Positions 56,271 through 63,461 of a DNA stretch of 64,000 bases are shown here, piece after piece. A program made the translations under genes and the position numbers. The notes beneath the pieces were generated by a model that did no database searches, was not told the DNA's origin, and worked only from the letters and a program-made list of their open reading frames with translations. Source of the DNA: Arsenicicoccus dermatophilus. Its GTDB lineage: Bacteria; Actinomycetota; Actinomycetes; Actinomycetales; Dermatophilaceae. The stretch lies in the NCBI RefSeq assembly GCF_022568795.1, contig NZ_JAKZHU010000001.1:620001-684000 (forward strand), written 5' to 3'. How positions within the stretch are numbered: position 1 is the stretch's first letter; the number at the start of each line of letters is the position of its first letter.

Positions 56271-56975
56271 ATGAGCCAGCAGCCATCCGACCTGACCGGG
56301 GTCCCGCGCACCGACTACTCCGGCGAGGGGCTGGACGAGGCGCGTCTCGGGCCCGCCCCGTGGCAGCAGCTCGCGGCCTGGATGGCCGAGGCCGTGGCCC
56401 ACGACGCGGCCCGAGGTGGGCACTCCGAGCCGGACTGCCTGGAGGTCGCGACCGTCGACGAGGACGGTGCCCCGGACGTGCGGCCCGTGCTCATGAAGTT
56501 CTTCGCCCCCGGCGGTCCGGGCTTCATCTCCGACCGCGGCTCGGCCAAGGCCCGCCAGATCGCGGCCGACCCGCGGGTCGCCGCCACCCTGCGCTGGACC
56601 GACCTGTTCCGGGTGATCCGGTTCCGGGGCGTCGCGCAGGAGCTGGGTCCGCAGGAGCTGCAGGGCTACTGGCAGACCCGGCCGTGGGGCTCGCAGGTCT
56701 CCGCCTGGGCCTCCCTGCAGTCCACCCCGATCTCCGGGCGGCCCGAGCTGGAGCAGCGGTATGCCGACCAGGCGGCGCGGTTCACCGGGCCGGCGGGGGA
56801 GGAGCTCGAGGTGCCGATGCCGGAGACCTTCTGTGGTTGGCGGATCCGCTGCGAGCAGGTGGAGCTGTGGGCGGGGCGCCCCTCGCGGCTGCACGACCGG
56901 ATCGTCTACGAGCGGGTGGGAGACGGCGACCTGGACGACCCCGCGTCCTGGCGCCGCACCCGGGTGATGCCCTGA
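56271..56975 (+). CDS. pdxH: Pyridoxamine/pyridoxine 5'-phosphate oxidase
   Basis: 234 residues, split-barrel FMN enzyme. TVDEDGAPDVRPVLMKFF (FMN-binding), ISDRGSAKARQIAADPRVAA, RVIRFRGVAQEL, SQVSAWASLQSTPISG and the C-terminal CGWRIRCEQVELWAGRPSRL with RRTRVMP ending, all PdxH signatures. It forms PLP, the cofactor of the neighbouring SerC. The ATG is six bases after TAGTCT (leaderless-type). Confidence 0.94.
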   Translation: MSQQPSDLTGVPRTDYSGEGLDEARLGPAPWQQLAAWMAEAVAHDAARGGHSEPDCLEVATVDEDGAPDVRPVLMKFFAPGGPGFISDRGSAKARQIAADPRVAATLRWTDLFRVIRFRGVAQELGPQELQGYWQTRPWGSQVSAWASLQSTPISGRPELEQRYADQAARFTGPAGEELEVPMPETFCGWRIRCEQVELWAGRPSRLHDRIVYERVGDGDLDDPASWRRTRVMP

Positions 56976-57003
56976 CCGGCCTGCCCTTCCCCCTGCGGCC
57001 GGG

Positions 57004-57037
57004 GCGGGCGCGGGTATGGCGACATACCTGCGCCCGC
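57004..57037 (+). terminator. Hairpin terminator after pdxH
   Basis: A 15-bp stem with one G-T pair (GCGGGCGCGGGTATG/CATACCTGCGCCCGC) and four-base loop, 28 bases past the pdxH stop. Confidence 0.75.
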
Positions 57038-57090
57038 GCGCCTGGCTCGGGGGCGTCACCGACGGGCGGCCACCGTGGCACGCTTGACGG

Positions 57091-57894
57091 GTGACTGAGC
57101 TCATCGACACCACCGAGATGTACCTCCGGACGATCTACGAGCTGGAGGAGGAGGGCGTGCTGCCGCTGCGCGCCCGGATCGCCGAGCGTCTCGGGCACGC
57201 CGGTCCGACGGTCTCGCAGACCGTCGCCCGGATGGAGCGGGACGGGCTGCTGCACGTGGCCGGGAGCCGTCGGATCCAGCTCACGCCGCAGGGCCGCCTG
57301 CAGGCGACCCGGGTGATGCGCAAGCACCGTCTCGCCGAGCGGCTCCTCGTCGACGTCATCGGGCTGGAGTGGGAGTACGTCCACGACGAGGCGTGCCGGT
57401 GGGAGCACGTCATGAGCGACCGGGTGGAGCGCAAGATCCTGGCGCTCCTGGGAGAGGGGGACGGGCAGGGGCAGGTGTCGCCGTACGGCAACCCGATCCC
57501 GGGCCTGGAGGAGCTGCGGGGGGATCCCCAGGGGGCTGAGGGCGCCGAAGGCGTCCACGGCGGAGGGGGGACCGCGCTCTCCAGCGCGTCCGCAGGGGGC
57601 TCCGACGAGCCCGAGACCGGCGTGAAGGGGCTACGTGCTCTCCACCTGGTGGTCAGCAACGATGTGACTTGCGCCACAGTTCGAGTACGCCGGATCGGGG
57701 AGCCCTTGCAGGTTGACCAGGAGGCGCTGGGCCTGCTCACCGCCGCCGGAGCCCTCCCCGGAAGCCGGGTCCGGGTCAGTGCGGACGGCGACCGCATCGT
57801 CGTCGTGGGTGTGAATTCTCCTGCTGAGCAAGGGGTTTCACTGCCCGTGGAGGTGGCTTCACATGTGTTCGTCGACGAGTTGTCACCGGTGTGA
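57091..57894 (+). CDS. ideR: Iron-dependent repressor of the DtxR/IdeR family
   Basis: 267 residues. The N-terminal domain is close to Ide[41 protein letters not shown] (recognition helix), [20 protein letters not shown] and [19 protein letters not shown], which supply the metal ligands Met10, Cys102, Glu105, His106 and His79/Glu83/His98 of the family. The SH3-like C-terminal domain is separated by an unusual Gly/Ser/Glu-rich insertion of about 35 residues (near 145-180). It is expected to repress iron-uptake genes when iron is bound. Start GTG, matching IdeR length at the N-terminus. Confidence 0.93.
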   Translation: MTELIDTTEMYLRTIYELEEEGVLPLRARIAERLGHAGPTVSQTVARMERDGLLHVAGSRRIQLTPQGRLQATRVMRKHRLAERLLVDVIGLEWEYVHDEACRWEHVMSDRVERKILALLGEGDGQGQVSPYGNPIPGLEELRGDPQGAEGAEGVHGGGGTALSSASAGGSDEPETGVKGLRALHLVVSNDVTCATVRVRRIGEPLQVDQEALGLLTAAGALPGSRVRVSADGDRIVVVGVNSPAEQGVSLPVEVASHVFVDELSPV

Positions 57895-58044
57895 CCCATC
57901 ATCACCCAGGGGTCTGTGACGTCGCTGAGCGTTGTCACGCGTGCTGCTCGTCCCTCGCCGCCTTAATCCATTCGTGACCTGAGCGTGACAATGCCCGGAA
58001 GGTCCGCTACGTTCGTCGTGGCCCTTCTCCCCCTGGAAGGTCCG
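57895..58044. other. Intergenic leader upstream of the riboswitch
   Basis: 150 bases between ideR and the riboswitch. It should hold the promoter of the NlpC/P60 gene: the stretch around 57955-58010 (TTAATCC, TTCGTGACC and GTCCGCTACGTTCG) is less GC-rich, but no confident -35/-10 pair can be named. Confidence 0.4.
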
Positions 58045-58213
58045 CAGCTGGAGACGCCGAGTCCTGTCACTCCAGCTGGTTGCTTATTCCGCTGACAGGA
58101 GCGGGGGACCCACCTTTGGTGCGCGAGCACCACGGGGTGAAGCCACCTTGGTGGCCGGGCGTCGTTAACTTCCGCCCGAACCCGACAGCTAACTTCGCAG
58201 GCGTTCGAGAGGT
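58045..58213 (+). promoter_or_regulatory. Cyclic-di-AMP (ydaO/yuaA) riboswitch
   Basis: The sequence shows the conserved parts in order: GACGCCGAGTCCTGTCAC, GACAGGAGCGGGGGACCCA, CGGGGTGAAGCCACC, then CCGAACCCGACAGCTAAC and CGCAGGCGT closing with the initial GACGCC. It ends five bases before the GTG of the cell-wall hydrolase gene. Actinobacterial ydaO riboswitches typically control rpf- and NlpC/P60-type wall hydrolases, turning expression off when c-di-AMP is high. Confidence 0.92.
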
Positions 58214-58218
58214 TAATC

Positions 58219-59046
58219 GTGTCCATTCGCTCCAACGGTCGTCACCGCACGGCCGATGTCTCGTCTGCCACCCTGCTGATCGACGCCGCCAAGCACCACT
58301 CCGCTCCCTCGGTCAAGGTCGCCACCGTTGCCGCCGCCTCTGGTGGCATGGTCATCGCCGCGGCGATGCCCGCGGTTGCTGCCCCGGCTGCGTCCACCAC
58401 CTCCACGACCGCCACGGTCGCGGCGGCCGGCCAGCTCGGCCAGGTGTCGAAGGTCGGCCTGAAGAAGTCGCGCCTCAAGAAGGTTCGCGGCACCGTGCGC
58501 AAGCGCACCGCCGTGAAGCGCAAGCGCGCCTCCCTCAAGCGCAAGCGCGCGACGCGTCGCACCTCGCGCACGTACCGCCGCACCTACCGTCGCACCTCGC
58601 GCACCTACCGCCGCGTGAACCGCACCTACCGTCGCGTCTCGCGTTCGTACGTGCGTCGTGCGGTGGGTCGCCCGGTCCGCAAGGCCAAGGCCAACCCGGC
58701 CCCCCGCCGCGCCGCTCGCGGTGGCATCCTCGGCACGGCTGCCCGCCTGTCCGGCATCTACTACCGCTGGGGTGGCACCACCACCTCCGGGTTCGACTGC
58801 TCGGGCTACGTGGGCTACGTCTACCGCGCCAACGGCATCCGCCTGCCGCGCACCGCTGCCCAGCAGCAGCGCGCCACCCGTCGCGTCTCCAACCCGCGTC
58901 CCGGTGACCTCGTGTTCTTCGGCTCCCCGGCCTACCACGTGGGCATCTACGCCGGTGGCGGCATGATGTACGACGCTCCGCGCACCGGCCGCACCACCGG
59001 CCTGCACGCGATCTGGTCCTCGCGTGTGACCTACGGTCGCGCCTGA
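58219..59046 (+). CDS. Secreted NlpC/P60 cell-wall hydrolase with Arg/Tyr-rich basic region
   Basis: 275 residues. A long signal sequence (VKVATVAAASGGMVIAAAMP, ending near AVAAPAA) is followed by a very basic segment (about 80-165) with repeated (S/T)RTYRR units, then the peptidase: YYRWGGTTTSGFDCSGYVGY (catalytic Cys), PRPGDLVFFG and YHVGIYAGGGMMYDAP (His). Such enzymes cut peptidoglycan stem peptides. The basic repeat replaces the LysM/SH3 or coiled-coil domain often seen and may bind teichoic acids or other wall polyanions. GTG start with GAGAGG upstream. Confidence 0.93.
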   Translation: MSIRSNGRHRTADVSSATLLIDAAKHHSAPSVKVATVAAASGGMVIAAAMPAVAAPAASTTSTTATVAAAGQLGQVSKVGLKKSRLKKVRGTVRKRTAVKRKRASLKRKRATRRTSRTYRRTYRRTSRTYRRVNRTYRRVSRSYVRRAVGRPVRKAKANPAPRRAARGGILGTAARLSGIYYRWGGTTTSGFDCSGYVGYVYRANGIRLPRTAAQQQRATRRVSNPRPGDLVFFGSPAYHVGIYAGGGMMYDAPRTGRTTGLHAIWSSRVTYGRA

Positions 59047-59065
59047 GCTACCTCTCGCTGACGCC

Positions 59066-59100
59066 ACGAGGCCCCCACCGGATTCCGGTGGGGGCCTCGT
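59066..59100 (+). terminator. Terminator after the NlpC/P60 gene
   Basis: A perfect 16-bp stem (ACGAGGCCCCCACCGG and complement) with a three-base loop, 20 bases past the stop. Confidence 0.85.
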
Positions 59101-59103
59101 CGT

Positions 59104-59142
59104 GTCATGGGCGGGTGCACCCCGGTCATGGGCGGGTGCACC
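59104..59142. repeat. Two-copy 21-bp direct repeat
   Basis: GTCATGGGCGGGTGCACC occurs at 59104 and 59125, exact in 18 of the 21-base unit. Its function is unknown; it marks the left border of the degenerate region. Confidence 0.8.
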
Positions 59143-59454
59143 GGGCGGCTGAGGGTCGTTCAGTCGCCGAGCAAGGCCGCCCGCCACCGGTCCTCGTGCC
59201 GGGCGGGGAGCCGCGCGGTGTCTCGCCAGTGGGCGCCGTGCCCCTCGGCATACCTGGATCCTCAGGGCCATCGGCTCTCCTCGTCCCGTCCGTGCCTCCG
59301 AGGGAGGTCGACGCCGGCGGACGCATGGCCGCCCTCGAGCCGCTGCCCCGGCTCCTCCGTGGGTATGACGGTAGCGGCGGCTGACGTGAGCCTGCCGCCT
59401 GATGCGGTTCCCAGGGCCGGGGTCGTGCCCGATCGCGCCGAGAGGACCACCCCC
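59143..59454. other. Non-coding or decayed region
   Basis: About 310 bases with no supported gene on either strand. Reading frames present lack start sites, ribosome sites and family features. Given the neighbouring pseudogene and IS, it is probably decayed sequence. Confidence 0.5.
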
Positions 59455-59723
59455 ATGCCGCAGTTCGCCGTCCTGATCCATGCCGCCGGCTCCGCCCACG
59501 ACCTGGGCCGCGAGGGTGCAGCCAAGGGGTGTGCGACGACCATGCCGACGAGCTCGCGCGGCAGGGTGCGATGACGCATGCCTGGGCGTTGACGCCGAGG
59601 GCGCAGGCCGTGTCGGTCCGTGCCGCCGGGGTGACCGAGGGGACCTTCGTCGAGGCGGCGGAAGCGGTCGCGGGGTTCTACCTGATCGAGGCGCCCGACG
59701 TGCTCCGCAGAGCAGGCGCCTAG
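59455..59723 (+). pseudogene. Frameshifted and truncated YciI-family protein gene
   Basis: ATG 59455 with GAGAGG upstream begins MPQFAVLIHAAGSAHDLGRE, the YciI-like N-terminus. The continuation DDHADELARQGAMTHAWALT, PRAQAVSVRAAGVTEGTFVE, AAEAVAGFYLIEAPD is in another frame; the shift is near 59518-59530. The protein stops at RRAGA, about 20 residues short of family length. Two lesions indicate a dead gene. Confidence 0.7.
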
Positions 59724-59824
59724 GGATGGTTCCGCGTCTGCCGGAGCAGCACGACGATCGTCAAGGCGGCGCCCAGCCCGACGATTCCCCATCGCACGGT
59801 GGCACGTTGCCGGTCAGAGGTCAC
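59720..59824 (-). CDS. Putative 34-residue membrane protein
   Basis: GTG 59824 codes MTSDRQRATVRWGIVGLGAA followed by LTIVVLLRQTRNHP: a charged N-terminus, one 16-18 residue hydrophobic helix and a basic tail. TAGACT lies exactly six bases before the GTG, the leaderless pattern repeated all over this window. The stop (CTA on the plus strand) overlaps the stop of the YciI pseudogene. It is transcribed convergently to that gene. No family recognised. Confidence 0.5.
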   Translation of the reverse strand: MTSDRQRATVRWGIVGLGAALTIVVLLRQTRNHP

Positions 59825-59931
59825 CTGAGGAGTCTAGGGCGGACGATGCCGGCGCTCGTCACCCTTCGTGGCCGCCGACCACTTGGGGCCCTTCGTGGTC
59901 GCCTGCGCCGATGCCTGCCTACCCTGGTGGG

Positions 59932-60144
59932 GTGACCGGATCGCAGGAGGCTGAGGGGATCTCGTGGCGGCTCGTCGCAGCTCATGCCGCGTGGATCAGG
60001 GTCGTCTGGGGCCTGGTGTGGCTCGTGACCGGGCTGTGGTTGGACCCGCAGCGACGGTGGACCGACGCTCTCCACTGCGGCCTGGTGGTCGCGGCGGTGC
60101 AGGTGGTCTGGGACGTGGCGGCAGCACGGCGGCGGCGTCCCTAG
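59932..60144 (+). CDS. Small two-helix membrane protein, unknown function
   Basis: 70 residues: VTGSQEAEGISWRLVAAHAA, two hydrophobic stretches (WIRVVWGLVWLVTGLWL and ALHCGLVVAAVQVVWDVAA) and a terminal RRRRP. GTG 59932 is six bases after TACCCT (leaderless-type), better than the ATG at 59911, which would add PAYPGG. It is divergent to the 34-residue gene (107 bases between starts), and a hairpin follows. Function unknown. Confidence 0.6.
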   Translation: MTGSQEAEGISWRLVAAHAAWIRVVWGLVWLVTGLWLDPQRRWTDALHCGLVVAAVQVVWDVAAARRRRP

Positions 60145-60159
60145 GACAGTGGAGCCAGC

Positions 60160-60193
60160 GGCATCCCGCGGCGCAAGGATGCCCGCGGGTGCC
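60160..60193 (+). terminator. Hairpin after the 70-residue membrane protein gene
   Basis: GGCATCCCGCGG pairs with CCCGCGGGTGCC apart from one bulged T; it starts 15 bases past the stop. Confidence 0.55.
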
Positions 60194-60310
60194 TCAGCGC
60201 TGCCGGCGCGCTCGCCGAGCCGGCAAGACATTGCCCAGGGTTGTGAGCACGGCACCGACAGCGGTCGCCAGCCAAGACCCCACAGCCCTCGACGGCGCTA
60301 CCCCGCCAGC

Positions 60311-60338
60311 GGGACTGTCGGATTATCGGTGGGCGGGG
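60311..60338. repeat. Left terminal inverted repeat of the IS256-family element
   Basis: Starts GGGACTGTCGG; matches the right end in 22 of 28 positions. Confidence 0.8.
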
Positions 60339-60350
60339 TGCCCAGCGTTC

Positions 60351-61631
60351 TTAGGTGGTCGAGGGGGTGATGCGTCCCTCGAAGGTGATGGCGAAGGCGT
60401 TCAGGGGTGCCTTCCACCGGATGACCCATCGTGCCCTGCCTCTCCCGGTGGGGTCCAGGGAACGGGTCACCAGGTAGAGACACTTCAACGCGGCGGCGTC
60501 GTTCGGGAAGTGCCCTCGCGCACGGACGGCGCGCCGGTAGCGGGCGTTCAACGACTCGATCGCGTTGGTCGTGCAGATGACCTTGCGGATCTCGACGTCG
60601 TAGTCGAGGAAGGGCACGAACTCGTTCCACGCGCCTCGCCACATGCGGATCGCGGCGGGACAGACGGGCTCCCACGTGGCGGCGAAGTCCTCGAACCGTG
60701 CGGCGGCCTGCTCGGCGTTGACGGCCGTGTACACGGGCCGCAGGTCCTTGGCCATCGCGTCCCAGTGCTGGCGGGCCGCGTACCGGAACGTGTTCCGGAT
60801 CAAGTGCACGACGCACGTCTGTACGGCGGCGAGCTCCCATGTCGTGGTGATCGCCTCGGGCAGTCCTTTCAGCCCGTCGCACACGGCGATGCACACGTCC
60901 TCGACACCGCGGTTCTTGATCTCGGTGAGCACGCCCAGCCAGAACTTTGCGCCCTCCCCACCGTCGCCGGCCCAGATCCCGAGGATGTCGCGTTCCCCGG
61001 CGGTCGTCACGCCGATGACGATGTAGAAGGGCTTGTTGGTGACCTGCCCGTCACGGACCTTCACCACGAGCGCGTCGATGAAGATCACCGGGTACACGCG
61101 GTCCAGGGGCCGGTGCTGCCACTCAGACATCTCCGCGGCGACCTTCTCGGTGATCCGACTGATCGTGTCCTTGGACACCGACGCGCCATACACCTCGGCG
61201 AAGTGCGCCGCGATCTCACCGGTGGTCAACCCGCGCGCCGACAAGGACAGGACGAGCTGGTCGACGCCGTCCAGACGGCGTTGCCGCTTCCGGACGATCT
61301 TCGGGTCGAATGTGCCGTCCCGGTCCCGCGGAACGTCGATCGTGACCGGCCCGATCTGCGTGAGCACCGTCTTGGATCGGGTGCCGTTCCGCTCGTTCCC
61401 GCCCCCGTCGACCGGCGCCGGCTTCGCGTGCCGATCCGAGTGCTCGTAGCCGAGGTGCTCGGTCAGCTCTTCCTCCAGAGCGGTCTCCAGCACCTGCTTG
61501 GTCAGGCCCGTCAGCACACCGTCGGGGCCGACCAGGTCGACTCCTTCAGCGCGGGCCTGGTCCACCAGACGCTGCGCCAGCGCCTGCTTGTCGTCATCGT
61601 TGAGGTCCACGACCCCAATCGTGTTCGTCAT
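60351..61631 (-). CDS. IS256-family transposase (Mutator type)
   Basis: 426 residues, apparently full length. DDE catalytic residues: Asp in PVIFIDALVVKVRDG, Asp in CIAVCDGLKGLPEAI and Glu in TTNAIESLNARYRRAVRARG, the last being the typical IS256 ending block with HFPNDAAALKCLYL. The C-terminal VVHLIRNTFRYAARQHWDAM is also characteristic. Start ATG 61631 (MTNTIGVVDL); a start eight codons earlier is possible. No frameshift or stop is seen, so the element may be active. Confidence 0.96.
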   Translation of the reverse strand: MTNTIGVVDLNDDDKQALAQRLVDQARAEGVDLVGPDGVLTGLTKQVLETALEEELTEHLGYEHSDRHAKPAPVDGGGNERNGTRSKTVLTQIGPVTIDVPRDRDGTFDPKIVRKRQRRLDGVDQLVLSLSARGLTTGEIAAHFAEVYGASVSKDTISRITEKVAAEMSEWQHRPLDRVYPVIFIDALVVKVRDGQVTNKPFYIVIGVTTAGERDILGIWAGDGGEGAKFWLGVLTEIKNRGVEDVCIAVCDGLKGLPEAITTTWELAAVQTCVVHLIRNTFRYAARQHWDAMAKDLRPVYTAVNAEQAAARFEDFAATWEPVCPAAIRMWRGAWNEFVPFLDYDVEIRKVICTTNAIESLNARYRRAVRARGHFPNDAAALKCLYLVTRSLDPTGRGRARWVIRWKAPLNAFAITFEGRITPSTT

Positions 61632-61677
61632 GCTGCCTGCTCTCCCGCCGAGCACCGCTCAGCGCGTCAGGCCGAAC

Positions 61678-61705
61678 CCCCACCCACCGTTGTTCTGACA
61701 CTCCC
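61678..61705. repeat. Right terminal inverted repeat of the IS256-family element
   Basis: Ends in CTGACACTCCC; reverse complement matches the left end in 22 of 28 positions. Confidence 0.8.
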
Positions 61706-61864
61706 TGGACGATCGACGACGTGGCGACCTTCCTCAGCGTGAGCGTCCCGACGATCTATCAGTGGCGCCACCGCGGCGACGGTCCGCCGTGCATGCGCCT
61801 CGGCAAGCATCTGCGGTTCGACCCCGCCGCGGTGCGGGCCTGGGCCGTGTCCAAGGCCGCCTGA
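61706..61864 (+). pseudogene. Excisionase/helix-turn-helix gene, 5' end removed at the IS junction
   Basis: The first base after the IS opens a frame WTIDDVATFLSVSVPTIYQW then RHRGDGPPCMRLGKHLRFDP, AAVRAWAVSKAA and a stop. This is the MerR-like HTH fold of Xis/AlpA excisionases (normally preceded by a Met and a few residues such as ...LLTxxEVA). No start codon exists before the IS boundary in frame; the IS took its place. The integrase gene begins one base after the stop, the usual xis-int order. Confidence 0.8.
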
Positions 61865-61865
61865 C

Positions 61866-63005
61866 ATGGCCACGATCAGCAAGGACCCTCGCGACGGGAA
61901 GTGGCTGGCTCGCTGGCGCGATCCGACCGGTGCTCAGCGGAAGAAGTCCTTCCGGCGCAAGGTCGACGCCGGGCGGTTCCTCTCCGAGCTGCAGGCGGAG
62001 ATGAACCGTGGGGCCTACCTCGACCCGGCTGCGGGCAAGGTGCGCTTCGAGGTCTACGCGAAGACGTGGATGGCCGGACTTGGGCACCTCAAGCCGAGCA
62101 CGGCGTTGCGCTATCGGGAGGTGGCGCGCACGCACGTGATCCCGAAGTGGGGGCCGTGGCCGCTGGCCCAGGTCGCGCGCTCGGACGTGGCCGCCTGGAT
62201 CGGTGACCTTGTCGGGCAGGGCATGTCGCCCGGCCTCGTGCGCAAGGTGTACCTCGTCGCGTCGATGATCTTCGAGGCCGCGGTGGCCGATCACCGCATC
62301 GCGCGCAATCCCGCCACGGGTGTGCGCCTGCCGCGTCAGCCGCGCCGTGAGCCGCGGTTCCTGACCGCCGCGCAGTTGCAGCAGCTCGTGGACGCGGCGG
62401 GGGACAACGGCCTGCAGGTGCTCGTGCTCGCGCTGACAGGTCTGCGGTTCGGGGAGTTCGCGGCGCTCAAGATCGGGCGGGTCGATCCGGTGCGCAACCG
62501 GCTGACCGTGGCCGAGTCCGTGAGCGTCGTCGGGTCCAAGCTCGTGTGGACGACCCCGAAGACGCATCAGGTCCGGTCGGTGCCGGTGCCACCGGCGCTC
62601 ATGCGCCACATCGAGGAGCAGTGCCGGGGGAGGGGCGCCGACGATCTGGCCTTCCCTGCCCCGATGGGTGGTCCGCTGCGGCTCAACAACTGGCGGCGTC
62701 GTGTCTTCGACCCTGCCGTCGAGAGGGCTGGGCTGGTGGACCTGACCCCGCACGATCTGCGGCACACGGCGGCGTCGCTGGCGATCGCGGCGGGCGCCAA
62801 CGTCAAGGCGGTGCAGCAGATGTTGGGCCACGCCTCGGCGGCCATGACTCTGGACGTCTACGCGGGTCTCTTCCCGGACGATCTCGATGCCGTCGGCCGG
62901 TCGCTGGAGGCACACGTGGCTCTGGCGGGTGTGCCACAGATGTGCCACAAGAGCCCCTCGGGGGCCCTCGACATGCTGGCGATCAACCCCGGAAAGGGGC
63001 TCTGA
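61866..63005 (+). CDS. Tyrosine-type site-specific integrase
   Basis: 379 residues. N-terminal AP2-like arm-binding domain (WLARWRDPTGAQRKKSFRRK), core-binding SAM-like domain (RFEVYAKTWMAGLGHLKPST), and catalytic domain with Arg in LALTGLRFGEFAALKIG, Lys in TTPKTHQVRSVPVP, HxxR in LTPHDLRHTAASLAI, and His then Tyr in MLGHASAAMTLDVYAGLF. It is intact. The gene ends 17 bases from the 3' end of a tRNA-Arg gene, the classical attachment site of such integrases. AT-richer codon choices than the housekeeping genes support mobile origin. Confidence 0.95.
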   Translation: MATISKDPRDGKWLARWRDPTGAQRKKSFRRKVDAGRFLSELQAEMNRGAYLDPAAGKVRFEVYAKTWMAGLGHLKPSTALRYREVARTHVIPKWGPWPLAQVARSDVAAWIGDLVGQGMSPGLVRKVYLVASMIFEAAVADHRIARNPATGVRLPRQPRREPRFLTAAQLQQLVDAAGDNGLQVLVLALTGLRFGEFAALKIGRVDPVRNRLTVAESVSVVGSKLVWTTPKTHQVRSVPVPPALMRHIEEQCRGRGADDLAFPAPMGGPLRLNNWRRRVFDPAVERAGLVDLTPHDLRHTAASLAIAAGANVKAVQQMLGHASAAMTLDVYAGLFPDDLDAVGRSLEAHVALAGVPQMCHKSPSGALDMLAINPGKGL

Positions 63006-63022
63006 CCTGTGGTGATGTGGGG

Positions 63023-63095
63023 TGCCCCCGGCAGGATTCGAACCTGCGACACCCGCTTTAGGAGAGCGGTGCTCTATCCCCTGAGCTACGAGGGC
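63023..63095 (-). tRNA. tRNA-Arg (anticodon CCU)
   Basis: 73 bases, cloverleaf complete: acceptor GCCCTCG pairs with CGGGGGC, D-arm GCTCAGGGGATAGAGC, anticodon stem CCGCT/AGCGG around loop CTCCTAA (anticodon CCT), T-arm GCAGGTTCGAATCCTGC, discriminator A. CCA is not encoded. Its 3' end faces the integrase gene and is the likely attB core. Confidence 0.97.
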
Positions 63096-63461
63096 GGGGG
63101 TGGCGGTCGAGGCGCCACGGCGACCTATCCTCGCACGTCCCGCGCCCCCGATCGACTCGGGCGCGGCCTGCGCCGAGGCGCCTCACGGCGCACGCCTGAG
63201 TGGCTCAGGCCAACATGAACAACAGGTGACGAAATCCCGACAGAACGCGCCATCCGGGCGAAATCGGGCATGCCCATCCTGTTGCCCTTGACCTGCTCAG
63301 GTGGGTCGCTGATGATTCAACCAGCGGCGTGCATCATCCCTCCCCCTGCATGATGCGCGCTGCCCCCATGTCCCGGTGCTGCGTCGATCGATCGAAAGAT
63401 CCGCAGGTCATTGCGTGCCCGATGCCCGGCCTGAATGCCCCCTGATCGCTATCCTGAGCCG
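63096..63461. other. Intergenic region with promoter and inverted repeat
   Basis: 366 bases without a supported gene. It holds the tRNA promoter (minus, near 63120-63135), a good sigma-A-like promoter on the plus strand, TTGACC (63288-63293)-N17-GATGAT (63311-63316), and a 7-bp inverted repeat GCATCAT-N12-ATGATGC (63331-63356). The last gene's own -10-like TATCCT is at 63450. Confidence 0.55.

Larger units (their letters stand above)
60311..61705 (-). mobile_element. IS256-family insertion sequence
   Basis: 1395 bases bounded by imperfect inverted repeats of about 28 bases (GGGACTGTCGGATTATCGG on the left, GGGAGTGTCAGAACAACGG on the right when read inward; 22 of 28 match), with one transposase gene. 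No 8-9 base target duplication is visible: left flank CCGCCAGC, right flank TGGACGAT. The right end abuts a beheaded excisionase gene. Confidence 0.9.

Noticed and set aside
59066-59100. The GCCCCCACCGG hairpin as a left att site matching the tRNA end
   Set aside because: Only a short GCCCCC match; it is a perfect 16-bp terminator of the NlpC/P60 gene.
58213-59499. A 428-residue minus-strand frame antisense to the NlpC/P60 gene
   Set aside because: Shadow frame that runs through the hydrolase gene and its terminator.
59262-59792. A minus-strand frame over the YciI pseudogene
   Set aside because: Arg/Pro/His-rich with no family similarity, and it is antisense to a recognisable, if broken, gene.
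61498-61698. Plus-strand 66-codon frame across the IS right end as the lost excisionase start
   Set aside because: It is in a different frame from the excisionase remnant and ends before the IS boundary.
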